Counted from the first letter of the stretch, positions 1 through 9,034 are shown. The stretch is 64,000 nucleotides of DNA from Clostridium_AD sp050717535 (GCF_050717535.1 NZ_JBOITM010000028.1:62001-126000), one strand, 5' to 3'. Program-made: numbers and translations. The notes: generated by a model from the sequence alone, not told the origin.

Positions 1-593
1 AATATAGAGGGGCCGCTCCTATTAATTGGTGCATAATTAATGGAGAGACTAAAAGTGGAAATACCACCATGCTTATGGATGTTGGTCTTGACACTGGAGA
101 CATACTTCTAAGGTCACAAGTAGAACTAACCAATACCATTACCGCGGGTGAATTGCATGATATTCTTAGCATCAGTGGTGGTGAACTTTTAGTTAAGACA
201 TTAAAGGGCATAGTTAATAATGAGATAGTGCCAGTAAAGCAAGGAAATGAGGCTAACTCATATGCGTCTATGCTAAATAAGGAAATGGCTAACATAAATT
301 GGTCGGATAGCAATGTTAATATTCATAATTTTATAAGAGGATTAAACCCGACGCAAGTTGCATATACTCATTATGAAAATAGAGTGATGAAAATATATAA
401 ATCAAGAGTAATCCATGAAACATCAAATAAAAGCATTGGAAGTATTATAGAGGTTTCAAAAGAGGGATTAAGGGTATCAACTGGTAGTGGTGTTTTACTT
501 ATTGAAGAAATACAATTTCCAGGTAAAAAGCCATTAAAAGTTAAGGACTATATAATAGGAAATAAGATAGATGAAAGTGTTATTTTAAATTAA
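1..593 (+). CDS. fmt: Methionyl-tRNA formyltransferase, 5'-truncated by the window edge
   Basis: Transfers a formyl group from 10-formyl-THF to Met-tRNAfMet for translation initiation. The reading frame is open from base 3, ahead of the first ATG at 69, and begins with the family's YRGAAPINW stretch followed by NGE and TTMLMDVGLDTGDIL. The N-terminal part, with most of the formyl-THF site, therefore lies outside the window, and about 197 codons remain. The rest is the linker and the OB-like C-terminal domain that binds tRNA (residues LNPTQVAYTHYENRVMKIYK). It ends with TAA nine bases before the next gene, as the start of a same-strand run. Identification is firm from the catalytic-domain remnant. 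Confidence 0.96.
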   Translation, partial: YRGAAPINWCIINGETKSGNTTMLMDVGLDTGDILLRSQVELTNTITAGELHDILSISGGELLVKTLKGIVNNEIVPVKQGNEANSYASMLNKEMANINWSDSNVNIHNFIRGLNPTQVAYTHYENRVMKIYKSRVIHETSNKSIGSIIEVSKEGLRVSTGSGVLLIEEIQFPGKKPLKVKDYIIGNKIDESVILN

Positions 594-602
594 GAGAGGC
601 GA

Positions 603-1286
603 ATGAATATGTTTTTTTATGATAGTACTATGCTTATATTATTGCCAGCTATAATTATATCGGCACTCGCACAACTTAAAATTAAATCTTCTTTTAGTAA
701 ATATTCTAAGGTAAATAGTGCAAATGGTTACACTGGTGCAAAGGTAGCTAGAATGTTATTAGATGATGGTGGCCTTTTTGATATACCGGTGGAGTTAGTG
801 CGTGGGAAACTTACTGATCATTACGATCCTTCAAAACGAGTTATGAGGCTCTCTCAGGAGGTTTATAATGGAACTTCAGTAGCATCTATAGGTGTTGCTG
901 CTCATGAGACAGGGCATGCGCTTCAAGATAAAGAACATTATGCACCTTTAAAAATAAGGAACGCAATCGTGCCGGCAGTTAATTTTAGTTCAAATGCATC
1001 CTGGGTATTATTTTTAATAGGAATAATTTTAAGTATTCAGTCTTTAATATATGTTGGTATTATATTATTTTCAACAGTGGTAGTATTTCAGCTAATTACA
1101 CTACCAGTTGAATTTAATGCATCTAGTAGAGCATTAAATATATTAGAATCTAGAAATATACTTTACGGAAATGAAATAAAAGGCGCTAAAGCAGTATTAA
1201 ATGCTGCAGCTATGACGTACGTAGCGGGAACACTTATGGCCATTTCTCAGCTTATAAGACTTCTTCTATTAAGTCGCGATAGATAA
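603..1286 (+). CDS. YugP-type membrane zinc metallopeptidase
   Basis: Predicted integral membrane zinc protease of the YugP (neutral zinc metallopeptidase 2) family; substrates are not established. The zinc-binding HExxH motif reads HETGH at residues 101-105. Hydrophobic segments lie at about 8-24, 130-175 (probably two helices) and 203-222, with the EFNASSRAL segment after the middle pair, as is usual for the family. The length of 227 aa is typical. A GAGAGGCGA ribosome site precedes the ATG at 603. It sits between fmt and rsmB, an arrangement seen in clostridia; nothing in the sequence ties its function to translation. Confidence 0.88.
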   Translation: MNMFFYDSTMLILLPAIIISALAQLKIKSSFSKYSKVNSANGYTGAKVARMLLDDGGLFDIPVELVRGKLTDHYDPSKRVMRLSQEVYNGTSVASIGVAAHETGHALQDKEHYAPLKIRNAIVPAVNFSSNASWVLFLIGIILSIQSLIYVGIILFSTVVVFQLITLPVEFNASSRALNILESRNILYGNEIKGAKAVLNAAAMTYVAGTLMAISQLIRLLLLSRDR

Positions 1287-1314
1287 AAATTAAATAGAAA
1301 ATTGAGGTAATAAC

Positions 1315-2646
1315 ATGAATAATAGTAGACTAGTAGCAATTGTAGTTATAGAAAAAGTAATAAATGAAAATGCTTATTCTAATATAGTTTTAGGCCTGGA
1401 ACTTAATAAATCCGATTTATCTGATAAAGATAAAGCGCTAGTTACAGAGATAGTTTATGGTACTTTAAAATATAAATATACTATAGACAAAATATTGAGC
1501 AGGTTTGTAAAAAAAGGTTTCGAAACTTTAGATAGTTTTGTTTTAAATATACTCCGAATATCGGTTTATCAAATTAGGTTTTTAGATAAAATTCCTAGCT
1601 TTGCTGTTGTTAGTGAGGCTGTAAACTTAACAAAAAAGATTAGTAATGTTGGAGCGGCACAACTTGTTAATGGAGTACTTAGAAACTATTTAAGAGAAGA
1701 CAATGCACCCTACTATAATGAAAAAAATGATATTGAAAGATTATGTTTTGAGTATTCATTCTCTAAGTCTTTAGTTAAACTCTTTATAAAGCAATATGGA
1801 CTTGTTACTGCTGAGGAAATTCTAAGGGGCTTAAATTATAGACCTGATGTTACGGTTAGAGTAAATACACTGAAATTAACTTATGAGGAGATATGGCAAA
1901 AACTTATAGAAAATGGTTATAATATAGAAAAAGGGTATGTATGTTCTGACGCAATAAGAATTATAAAAGGTAGAAATATAGAGAATAACCTTTTATTTAA
2001 TGAGGGAAGTATAACAGTTCAGGATGAAAGTGCCATGCTTACAGCTCACTCTATGGATCTTTTGCCGGATTTAGAAGTATTAGATCTTTGTAGTGCACCA
2101 GGGGGAAAGACAACACACATTGCAGAAATTATGAGAAATACTGGACATATTTCAGCATTTGATTTACATGAAAATAAGTTATCATTAATAAACCAAAATT
2201 TAAATAGAATAGGAATTATAAATACAACTTGTAATGTTATGGATGCTACGATTTATGATTCGAATTTATTTAAGTCCGCAGATAGGGTACTTATTGATGT
2301 ACCTTGCTCTGGTCTTGGAATTATTAGAAAAAAACCTGAGATAAAGTGGAGTAAGCATATAAAGGATATAGAAAATATAGTTATCACACAAAGAAAAATA
2401 ATGGAGAATGCTTCTAAATACGTAAAGAGTGGTGGAGTGCTTGTATACTCAACCTGCACACTTAATAAGGAAGAAAATGAAGGCAATGTTGATTGGTTTA
2501 TAGAAAATCATCCGGAGTTCAAGGTTCAGCCTGTATTTTATGGTAAGCGGAGTAATATAAACTATAGTGATGTAGGTTATGTAACTATATTGCCAAATGA
2601 GTACATGGATGGATTTTTTATAGCCAAAATCATAAAAGCGCGGTAG
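1315..2646 (+). CDS. rsmB: 16S rRNA m5C967 methyltransferase
   Basis: SAM-dependent RNA cytosine-C5 methyltransferase (Sun/RsmB/Fmu). The first ~130 residues form the NusB-like RNA-binding domain, followed by the Rossmann methyltransferase. Motif I reads LDLCSAPGGKTTHIAEI, the proline-cysteine motif DVPCSGLGIIRKKPEIKW, and the catalytic cysteine lies in STCTLNKEENE. The length of 443 aa matches family members. A GAGGTAA ribosome site precedes the ATG. Its TAG stop immediately adjoins the rlmN leader, so the two rRNA methyltransferases are probably co-transcribed. Confidence 0.96.
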   Translation: MNNSRLVAIVVIEKVINENAYSNIVLGLELNKSDLSDKDKALVTEIVYGTLKYKYTIDKILSRFVKKGFETLDSFVLNILRISVYQIRFLDKIPSFAVVSEAVNLTKKISNVGAAQLVNGVLRNYLREDNAPYYNEKNDIERLCFEYSFSKSLVKLFIKQYGLVTAEEILRGLNYRPDVTVRVNTLKLTYEEIWQKLIENGYNIEKGYVCSDAIRIIKGRNIENNLLFNEGSITVQDESAMLTAHSMDLLPDLEVLDLCSAPGGKTTHIAEIMRNTGHISAFDLHENKLSLINQNLNRIGIINTTCNVMDATIYDSNLFKSADRVLIDVPCSGLGIIRKKPEIKWSKHIKDIENIVITQRKIMENASKYVKSGGVLVYSTCTLNKEENEGNVDWFIENHPEFKVQPVFYGKRSNINYSDVGYVTILPNEYMDGFFIAKIIKAR

Positions 2647-2655
2647 GTGTATAAA

Positions 2656-3702
2656 ATGATAAATATTTTAGATTTAAATTTAGTAGAGCTAAAACAATGG
2701 ATGAAAAATAATGGGGAAAGTGAGTTTAGAGCTAAACAAGTATCAGACTGGATTTATAAGGATATTTGGAAGTTTGAGAATATGAATAATATTCCACAAA
2801 CTGTAAAAGAAAAGCTTCAAGATAATTTTTATATAGGAATACCTGAGTTAATTTCCGAGCACACTTCAAAACTAAATGATACAAGAAAATATCTGTTTGC
2901 GTTAAATGATGGTAATTTAATTGAATGTGTTGTTATGAAATATAAACATGGAAATTCAATATGTATATCCACTCAAGTTGGATGTAGGATGGGTTGTAAA
3001 TTTTGTGCTTCTACCATCGGAGGAATGATTAGAAACCTAACACCTGGAGAAATGTTGTCTCAAATAATGAAATCACAACACCTAATTGGAGAGAGAATTT
3101 CTAATGTGGTACTAATGGGCAGTGGGGAACCTTTTGACAACTTTGAAAATGTAATGAAATTTTTAGAAGTTGTGAATTCAGAAAATGGGCTTAATATTGG
3201 TCAAAGACATATAACTTTATCTACTTGCGGAATTGTACCGAAAATCAAAGAGTTTGCTGATTTTCAGTTGCAAACAACACTAGCTATTTCACTTCATGCA
3301 GCTACAGATGAAATTAGAATGGTGAGTATGCCAATTGCAAACAAGTACTCTATTGCAGAAATTATTGATGCATGTAAGTACTACATAAGTAAAACCAATA
3401 GAAGAGTATCGTTTGAATATGCCCTGGTGGAGGGTCTTAATGATAGCAAGAGAGATGCAGAAAAGCTAAGTGTGTTATTAAATGATATGTTATGCCATGT
3501 TAATTTAATTCCAATTAATGAGATAGAAGAAAATGAGCTAAAAAGATCATCAAATGATAGTGTTAATGAGTTTAAGAGGGTACTAGAAAGTAATAATATT
3601 CAGACAACAATAAGACGTGAAATGGGCCTTGATATTAATGCGGCATGCGGACAATTAAGACGAAGCTACATTAAAGGAAATAACGTAAATGAGGGGGTGT
3701 AA
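2656..3702 (+). CDS. rlmN: 23S rRNA m2A2503 / tRNA A37 methyltransferase, radical SAM
   Basis: Radical SAM enzyme that methylates C2 of A2503 in 23S rRNA. The [4Fe-4S] motif is CRMGCKFC (CxxxCxxC), and the C-terminal resolving cysteine is present in NAACGQLR. The longest frame opens with GTG at 2647, directly after the rsmB stop. I chose ATG 2656 because AGGTG at 2645-2649 then sits at normal spacing and the protein starts MINILDLN, giving 348 aa, the usual size. It ends two bases before prpC, consistent with one operon. Confidence 0.95.
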   Translation: MINILDLNLVELKQWMKNNGESEFRAKQVSDWIYKDIWKFENMNNIPQTVKEKLQDNFYIGIPELISEHTSKLNDTRKYLFALNDGNLIECVVMKYKHGNSICISTQVGCRMGCKFCASTIGGMIRNLTPGEMLSQIMKSQHLIGERISNVVLMGSGEPFDNFENVMKFLEVVNSENGLNIGQRHITLSTCGIVPKIKEFADFQLQTTLAISLHAATDEIRMVSMPIANKYSIAEIIDACKYYISKTNRRVSFEYALVEGLNDSKRDAEKLSVLLNDMLCHVNLIPINEIEENELKRSSNDSVNEFKRVLESNNIQTTIRREMGLDINAACGQLRRSYIKGNNVNEGV

Positions 3703-3704
3703 CA

Positions 3705-4451
3705 ATGCTTGGGGTTTTATCTGATGTTGGAAATGTTAGAAAAACAAATGAAGACTCTGTAGGTTATTTTGAAGCCAGTGATTTTGATATTTATGCTGTA
3801 GCAGATGGTATGGGGGGACATAATGCAGGTGAGGTTGCAAGTGAACTCGCTATTAAAATTATTATAGAATATATAAAGCAGAATCATAAGGAAACAGATC
3901 TTAAAAAAGTACTTTCTGATGGAATTAAATCTGCAAACAAGAAAATTTATGATATGTCTATTGTAAGTGATTCCCTTAAAGGCATGGGCACAACTATAAC
4001 AATTTGTTTTAAAAAGGGAGAAAAAATGGTTGTTGCAAATGTAGGAGATAGTAGTTGCTATGTTATTGATAACGAAAGAAAATTATCGAAAATTACAAGA
4101 GACCACTCTTTAGTACAACAGCTTTTAGATAATGGTACTATAACAGAAGAAAAAGCTAGAAATCATCCGAATAAAAATATTATTACAAGGGCACTTGGGA
4201 CAAATGAGGAAGTGGAAGTTGATTTATTTGATGTTGATTTGACTAATATAATCAAATGTATTTTGTGTACAGATGGGCTTACTAATGATGTGACTTATTC
4301 AGAAATGTATGATATTATTATGGAAAATGACAATATCTCTAGCTGCAAAATGTTAGTTGATTTAAGCAAATCTAAGGGTGGACGCGATAACATATCAGTT
4401 ATCGTATTTGAAGGAGAGTGCAGAGATGATAGGAACCATATTAGGGAGTAG
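3705..4451 (+). CDS. prpC: PP2C-family Ser/Thr phosphatase, PrkC partner
   Basis: Metal-dependent (PPM/PP2C) protein phosphatase expected to reverse PrkC phosphorylation. Visible metal-site motifs are the early DVGNVRKTNEDS, then VADGMGGHNAGEVAS, KGMGTTITIC, ANVGDSSCYVI, LCTDGLTND and GGRDNISVI. All the aspartates expected in the binuclear metal centre are present. 248 aa is a normal size. GGGGGTGT at the end of rlmN provides the ribosome site. The 3' end overlaps the start of prkC by 26 bases, which suggests coupled translation of the phosphatase and kinase. Confidence 0.95.
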   Translation: MLGVLSDVGNVRKTNEDSVGYFEASDFDIYAVADGMGGHNAGEVASELAIKIIIEYIKQNHKETDLKKVLSDGIKSANKKIYDMSIVSDSLKGMGTTITICFKKGEKMVVANVGDSSCYVIDNERKLSKITRDHSLVQQLLDNGTITEEKARNHPNKNIITRALGTNEEVEVDLFDVDLTNIIKCILCTDGLTNDVTYSEMYDIIMENDNISSCKMLVDLSKSKGGRDNISVIVFEGECRDDRNHIRE

Positions 4452-6333
4452 ATATGAACTCCTTGAAAAAATCGGGGAGGGGGGAATGGCAATAGTATAT
4501 AAAGCTAAATGCCATTTGCTCAATCGGTACGTTGCTGTAAAAATACTAAAAGAAGAATTTTCAAATAATATAGATTTCATGGAAAAATTTAAAAAAGAAG
4601 CTGCATCTGCAGCTAGTCTTTCGTCAAATAATATAGTTAATATATATGATGTTGGACACGAAAAAGATATTAATTATATTGTAATGGAATATATAAAAGG
4701 TAAAACATTAAAGCAAGTTATACTTGATAATGGTAGCATGGATAATAATAAGGTAATAGATTATGGTATTCAAATTGCAAAAGCACTTGAGTGTGCCCAT
4801 AAGAATAACATTATACATAGAGACATCAAACCTCATAATATTTTAGTTACTGAAGATGGAACTGTTAAAGTTACAGATTTTGGTATCGCGAAAGCTTCCA
4901 GTTCTGTAACTATAACTAATACTAGCACAGTGATGGGGTCAGCTCATTATTTTTCACCAGAACAAGCTAAAGCAAGTTTCGTAGACTTTAGAACGGATAT
5001 TTATTCTTTTGGAATAGTACTTTATGAGATGTCTACTGGGAGAGTGCCTTATGATGCAGAAAGTCCAGTATCTGTAGCCTTAAAACATATACAAGAGCCA
5101 GTTGTGCCTCCTAAGGATATAAATGACAATATTCCTGAAAACCTAAATAAATTGATATTAAAAGCAATAGAGAAAGAACCTATAAAGAGATATCAAACTG
5201 CAAAAGATATGCGTATAGACTTGCAGAGAATACAAAACAATAGTGGGTATACTATTGCAGCAAGAGCTATGGATAATGAATATACTAGAGTAATGGAGGC
5301 TGTAAATGTAGATGATTATGAAAAAGAAGAAGTAACTGGAAAAAGTAGAAAGAAAAATGTAAATAAAAAAAATAAAACTAAGATAATAGTTTCGGTTGCA
5401 ATAATTTTACTAATTGTTCTAGCTACTGTTTTAGGGCTGGTATATAAAAACAAACTGTTTGGTAATAGTAGCAAAGGCGATGCTTCCGGCAAGATAGTAG
5501 TGCCTAAAATTATCGGTTTAGATAAGAGTGATGCAAAAAAAATAGTTGAAGCTGAGGGCTTAACTTTTACAGAGGTTGCACAAGAAAATAGCACCCAAAC
5601 GAAAGGCACTGTGACGGTATGTTTTCCTGAGGTGGGAACAGAAGTGAAAGCTAAGAGCGAAGTAAGAGTTAGAGTGAGCAAAGGGCCGGAGACTTTTGCA
5701 GTTCCTCTTGTTAAAGGCTCTGATAGAAATTCAGCGAAAACCCTTATTGTAGGAAGTGGCTTGGTACTAGGCGATGTTAAAGAGGAATTCAGTGATTCAA
5801 TACCTAGTGGCATAGTAATAAGTCAAGATCCAAATGAAGAAAGTTTAGTTCAAAAGGGTGACAAAGTAAATTTAGTAATAAGTAAGGGAGCGGAAGTTAA
5901 AAATACATTAGTGCCAGATTTATCTGTATCATCAAAAGACGAAGCACAAGGCTTACTACAAAATTCAAATTTAAAAATAGGTGATACAAAAGAAGTAATA
6001 ACTGATGATAAATCCCAAGGTGGCAAAATATTCAATCAAACAATTGCTCCCAACACTACTGTTAAAGAAGGTAGTTCAGTAGGGTTTAGTTATTATACCT
6101 ATAAAGAATCTGTAAAAGGACAATTTACGGTTCCAGACTTTATAGGAAAAACAGTTAAAGAGGCAAAAGATAAAGCTGCAAAAGATAATATAACAATATC
6201 AACTTCTGGAAGTGACGAAGATATCATTGAATCTCAAGATAAGCAGGCAGGGACGGAGGCCAATGTTGGAGATACTATAACTTTAACATCCAAGGCTGTA
6301 GTAACACCTGACACACCAACATCTAATCAATAA
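4426..6333 (+). CDS. prkC: PASTA-domain Ser/Thr protein kinase
   Basis: Transmembrane Hanks-type kinase that senses muropeptides or peptidoglycan. ATG 4426 is chosen over the upstream frame start because AAGGAG at 4411-4416 is correctly spaced and the protein then begins MIGTILGSRYELL (635 aa). The kinase domain (about 1-270) carries the glycine loop GEGGMAIVYKA, catalytic HRDIKPHNIL and DFGIA, and a Thr/Ser-rich activation loop. A basic juxtamembrane segment and one membrane helix (about 320-341) follow. Three extracellular PASTA repeats are clear; a fourth (from QFTVPDFIGKT) is shorter. The C-terminus is a Pro/Thr-rich tail. Confidence 0.95.
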   Translation: MIGTILGSRYELLEKIGEGGMAIVYKAKCHLLNRYVAVKILKEEFSNNIDFMEKFKKEAASAASLSSNNIVNIYDVGHEKDINYIVMEYIKGKTLKQVILDNGSMDNNKVIDYGIQIAKALECAHKNNIIHRDIKPHNILVTEDGTVKVTDFGIAKASSSVTITNTSTVMGSAHYFSPEQAKASFVDFRTDIYSFGIVLYEMSTGRVPYDAESPVSVALKHIQEPVVPPKDINDNIPENLNKLILKAIEKEPIKRYQTAKDMRIDLQRIQNNSGYTIAARAMDNEYTRVMEAVNVDDYEKEEVTGKSRKKNVNKKNKTKIIVSVAIILLIVLATVLGLVYKNKLFGNSSKGDASGKIVVPKIIGLDKSDAKKIVEAEGLTFTEVAQENSTQTKGTVTVCFPEVGTEVKAKSEVRVRVSKGPETFAVPLVKGSDRNSAKTLIVGSGLVLGDVKEEFSDSIPSGIVISQDPNEESLVQKGDKVNLVISKGAEVKNTLVPDLSVSSKDEAQGLLQNSNLKIGDTKEVITDDKSQGGKIFNQTIAPNTTVKEGSSVGFSYYTYKESVKGQFTVPDFIGKTVKEAKDKAAKDNITISTSGSDEDIIESQDKQAGTEANVGDTITLTSKAVVTPDTPTSNQ

Positions 6334-6408
6334 AAACAAATGATAATAAGTTAATTATATGAGATGTGTCTAAAAGACATAAATTCAAATGTAAATTATG
6401 GAGGTTAT

Positions 6409-7278
6409 ATGCTAGGAGTAATTATAAAGGGTATAGGCGGATTATATTTTGTGAAAGTTGATGACAAGGTTATAGAATGCAAGGCAAGAGGTAAGTTCAG
6501 ATATGCTGGACTTACCCCTGTTATTGGTGATAAAGTCGAAATAATGTTAGAAGTAGATGAAAGCAAAGGTGTAATAGAAAAAATATTTTCCCGCGATAAT
6601 GAGATGATACGTCCTGCAGTTGCTAATGTTACTCAAGCTTTTGTGGTTTTTGCATTTAAACAACCTGATTTAAACATGGATCTCCTAAATAAATTTTTAG
6701 TGCTTTGTGAATTTTATAGGCTGAAAATAGTGCTTTGTTTGAATAAGTTGGATTTAGTCCAGGAAGTTAATGATGACCTTGTAAAAGAATTAAAGAGCAT
6801 TGGTTGCGATTTAGTATTTTTAAAAGCAAAGGAAGGTCAAGGTCTAGATGAACTTAAGACAAGAATAAAAAATAACATTACTGTTTTTTGCGGTCCTTCT
6901 GGAGTGGGAAAATCAACAATTCTCAATAGTTTACTTGGAAGAGAAGCTATGAAAACCGGAGATATAAGTAAGAAATCTCAAAAGGGTAAGCATACAACTC
7001 GTCATAGTGAGCTTATTGAATATGAAGAGGGATTTTTGCTAGATACACCTGGATTTTCAGCATTGTGTTTAGATTTTATAGATAAAGAAGGGTTACAACA
7101 TTGTTTTCCTGAATTTGAAAAGTACCAGGGTCAATGTAGGTTTTCTAATTGTATGCATTATAAGGAACCCAACTGTAGAGTTAAAGAAGCTGTAGAAAAT
7201 AATGAGATTTATCAGGATAGGTATAAATTTTATATAAAAACATTAGAAGAAATTATTGCTAGGGGGAATAGAAAATGA
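6409..7278 (+). CDS. rsgA: Ribosome small-subunit-dependent GTPase A
   Basis: Circularly permuted GTPase acting in late 30S subunit assembly. An OB-fold N-terminus is followed by the permuted G motifs: NKLD (G4) comes before GPSGVGKST (G1), with DTPGF (G3) after. A C-terminal zinc knuckle (CRFSNCMHYKEPNC) is complete. A frame start lies at 6364, but GGAGG at 6400-6404 points to ATG 6409, giving 289 aa with the usual N-terminus. In B. subtilis RsgA is a PrkC substrate, and here it follows prkC closely. Its stop overlaps the rpe start by four bases. Confidence 0.95.
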   Translation: MLGVIIKGIGGLYFVKVDDKVIECKARGKFRYAGLTPVIGDKVEIMLEVDESKGVIEKIFSRDNEMIRPAVANVTQAFVVFAFKQPDLNMDLLNKFLVLCEFYRLKIVLCLNKLDLVQEVNDDLVKELKSIGCDLVFLKAKEGQGLDELKTRIKNNITVFCGPSGVGKSTILNSLLGREAMKTGDISKKSQKGKHTTRHSELIEYEEGFLLDTPGFSALCLDFIDKEGLQHCFPEFEKYQGQCRFSNCMHYKEPNCRVKEAVENNEIYQDRYKFYIKTLEEIIARGNRK

Positions 7279-7925
7279 TAAAAATAGCACCATCCATATT
7301 GTCAGCAGATTTTTCAAGACTAGGACAGCATATAAAGCAGCTAGAAGCATGTGGTGCTGATATGATCCATATTGATGTAATGGATGGTATGTTCGTACCT
7401 AACATTTCTTTTGGTATTCCTATCATCAAAAGTATTAGAAAACTAACAAAATTACCATTTGATGTACATCTTATGATAGAAGAGCCCTCTAGATATGTAG
7501 AAGATTTTGCAAGGGCAGGTGCCGATATAATAACTGTTCATTACGAAACTGATAGACATATTGATAGAACTATTAATTACATAAAAAGTTTTGGTGTTAA
7601 AGCTGGAGTTGCATTAAATCCAGCTACTTCTGTAGATTGCATTAAATATTTAATAAGTAATCTTGATATGGTACTTATTATGTCTGTAAACCCTGGATTT
7701 GGGGGGCAAAAATATATTGACTATTGCTCGGATAAAATAAGTGAAGTTAGAGCCCTTGCAGATAGTCATAATAAAGACATTATGATTCAAGTAGATGGCG
7801 GAATTGATGAAACTAATATCAGAAGTGTAGTTAATAGTGGTGCTAATGTTATTGTAGCAGGGTCCGCTGTATTTAAAAATGATGAAATAGATAAAAACAT
7901 AAAAGCATTAAGAGCTGGAATTTAG
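7275..7925 (+). CDS. rpe: Ribulose-phosphate 3-epimerase
   Basis: Interconverts ribulose 5-phosphate and xylulose 5-phosphate in the pentose phosphate pathway (TIM barrel). Signature segments are APSILSADFSRL near the N-terminus, HIDVMDGMFVPNISFG with the metal/catalytic Asp, FDVHLMI, MSVNPGFGGQ, and the late QVDGGI and AGSAVF phosphate-binding loops. 216 aa is standard. It is translationally coupled to rsgA by an ATGA-type overlap, and thiN follows one base after its stop. Confidence 0.96.
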   Translation: MIKIAPSILSADFSRLGQHIKQLEACGADMIHIDVMDGMFVPNISFGIPIIKSIRKLTKLPFDVHLMIEEPSRYVEDFARAGADIITVHYETDRHIDRTINYIKSFGVKAGVALNPATSVDCIKYLISNLDMVLIMSVNPGFGGQKYIDYCSDKISEVRALADSHNKDIMIQVDGGIDETNIRSVVNSGANVIVAGSAVFKNDEIDKNIKALRAGI

Positions 7926-7926
7926 T

Positions 7927-8562
7927 ATGAAGGTCATAATAATATCAGGTGGTAATCCGCCTTCCAAGGAATTGCTCACAAATGAAATTACAGAAGATAC
8001 ATTTTTAATTGCAGCAGATAGTGGTGCTAACTGCTTATATGATTATAATATAGAGCCTGATTTACTCTTAGGAGATTTTGACTCTATTGATATAGTGGTA
8101 TTGGATTATTTTAAAAAGTGTAATTGTACCATAGATATTTATCCTACAGAAAAAGATTTTACGGATACTGAAATTGCAGTTAAAAAAGCTCTTTGCATGA
8201 AACCAAATGAAATAATATTCCTAGGGTGTACTGGAAGTAGGGTTGATCATCTGCTTGGGAATATTGGAATGCTTAAGATTTGCTTAGAAAATGGTGTCAA
8301 TGCCTTTATAAAAGATGAAAACAATAGTATTAGGTTGACTAATGCCTCAATATCATTAAAGGGCACTGTGGGCCAAATATTCTCAGTACAATCATATGGC
8401 AATGAAATAATTGGGCTAACAATTGAGGGCGCTAAATATCCTTTAAACAATTATAATTTGAAAATTGGTGAGAGCATAACTATTTCTAATGAATTTGCTG
8501 GGCCCCAGGTAAAACTTAAATTTAAATCAGGGATGCTCCTATTAATATTGCCTTTGGATTAA
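7927..8562 (+). CDS. thiN: Thiamine pyrophosphokinase
   Basis: Makes thiamine diphosphate from thiamine and ATP. The diagnostic aspartate-rich motifs are present: AADSGANCLYDYNIEPDLLLGDFDSI in the N-terminal domain, YPTEKDFTDTEIAV, and LGCTGSRVDHLLGNI. The C-terminal half is the beta-rich thiamine-binding domain. At 211 aa it matches the single-enzyme Firmicute form. It is the last gene before a strong terminator and so closes the operon running from fmt; no TPP riboswitch is visible in front of it. Confidence 0.94.
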   Translation: MKVIIISGGNPPSKELLTNEITEDTFLIAADSGANCLYDYNIEPDLLLGDFDSIDIVVLDYFKKCNCTIDIYPTEKDFTDTEIAVKKALCMKPNEIIFLGCTGSRVDHLLGNIGMLKICLENGVNAFIKDENNSIRLTNASISLKGTVGQIFSVQSYGNEIIGLTIEGAKYPLNNYNLKIGESITISNEFAGPQVKLKFKSGMLLLILPLD

Positions 8563-8580
8563 TATATAACAATTATTTAA

Positions 8581-8632
8581 ATACAAACTATTTTTATTGA
8601 TAAACTCAATAAAAATAGTTTGTATTTTTTTG
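8581..8632 (+). terminator. Strong intrinsic terminator after thiN
   Basis: A perfect 20-bp stem (8581-8600 with 8606-8625), a 5-nt loop and a run of T at 8625-8631. It ends the fmt-thiN transcript and isolates the small genes downstream. Confidence 0.9.
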
Positions 8633-8690
8633 GAACATTACTGAAAGTCATTCATATAATAATATTGGAATACTTTTGGGGGGGTAACTT

Positions 8691-8861
8691 ATGAGAAGAC
8701 ATTTTAGGCATTTAGGAAACCAGCTTGGAGTAATTGTTACCTGTGTAGGCATTGGAATTTTATCAGTGGTAATACTTCCATTTTGGTGGTGGCTAATTGC
8801 TGCGGGAGGAGCAATTGTTTATTGCGGTTTTTATATAATGAATCACAACAATCATTGTTAG
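8691..8861 (+). CDS. 56-residue membrane protein of unknown function upstream of spoVM
   Basis: I do not recognise a named family. The ORF starts with ATG behind a G-rich ribosome site (GGGGGGG, 8678-8684). It has a basic, His-containing N-terminus (MRRHFRHLGNQ), a long hydrophobic stretch with FWWWLIAAGG that could make two short membrane helices (about 12-30 and 32-49), and the tail NHNNHC. It lies between the thiN terminator and spoVM, so it may be co-expressed with spoVM during sporulation; that is inference. The strong ribosome site and protein-like composition argue that it is real. Confidence 0.65.
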   Translation: MRRHFRHLGNQLGVIVTCVGIGILSVVILPFWWWLIAAGGAIVYCGFYIMNHNNHC

Positions 8862-8913
8862 TGATATGAATATAGATATATGCTCTATAGCTTACGACTA
8901 GGAGGGGAGAAAA

Positions 8914-8982
8914 ATGAAAATTGTGGCTATCAAATTACCGAGATTTATATCACGAATAATTAAATTTTTTCTTAGAAAATAA
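8914..8982 (+). CDS. spoVM: Stage V sporulation protein M (22 aa)
   Basis: A 22-residue amphipathic peptide, too short for standard ORF calling. It begins MKIVAIKLPRF, close to the B. subtilis SpoVM start MKFYTIKLPKF including the key proline, then a hydrophobic/basic helix ending FFLRK. SpoVM recognises the positively curved forespore membrane and anchors SpoIVA for spore-coat assembly. AGGAGGGG at 8900-8907 is a strong ribosome site at good spacing. Position between thiN and rpmB matches spoVM in other Firmicutes. At 22 aa it is shorter than the 26-aa B. subtilis form. Confidence 0.9.
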   Translation: MKIVAIKLPRFISRIIKFFLRK

Positions 8983-8989
8983 CATAGAA

Positions 8990-9028
8990 AATAAAGAAAT
9001 GCAGCTATGCAAGCTGCATTTCTTTATT
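8990..9028. terminator. Bidirectional terminator between spoVM and rpmB
   Basis: A perfect 16-bp inverted repeat (8990-9005 with 9013-9028, 7-nt loop) lies between the convergent spoVM and rpmB genes. Its AT-rich stem ends give T-rich exits on both strands, so it can serve both transcripts. Confidence 0.8.
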
Positions 9029-9034
9029 CAATAA

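Noticed and set aside
5316..5813. 165-codon minus-strand frame opposite prkC
   Set aside because: It mirrors the PASTA-coding region, lacks a ribosome site, and its Ser/Leu-rich translation is typical of an antisense shadow.
8868..8898. Separate sigma-E promoter immediately before spoVM
   Set aside because: GAATATA and CTTACGAC are 16 bases apart, too far for the pattern, and transcription would begin at the ribosome site.
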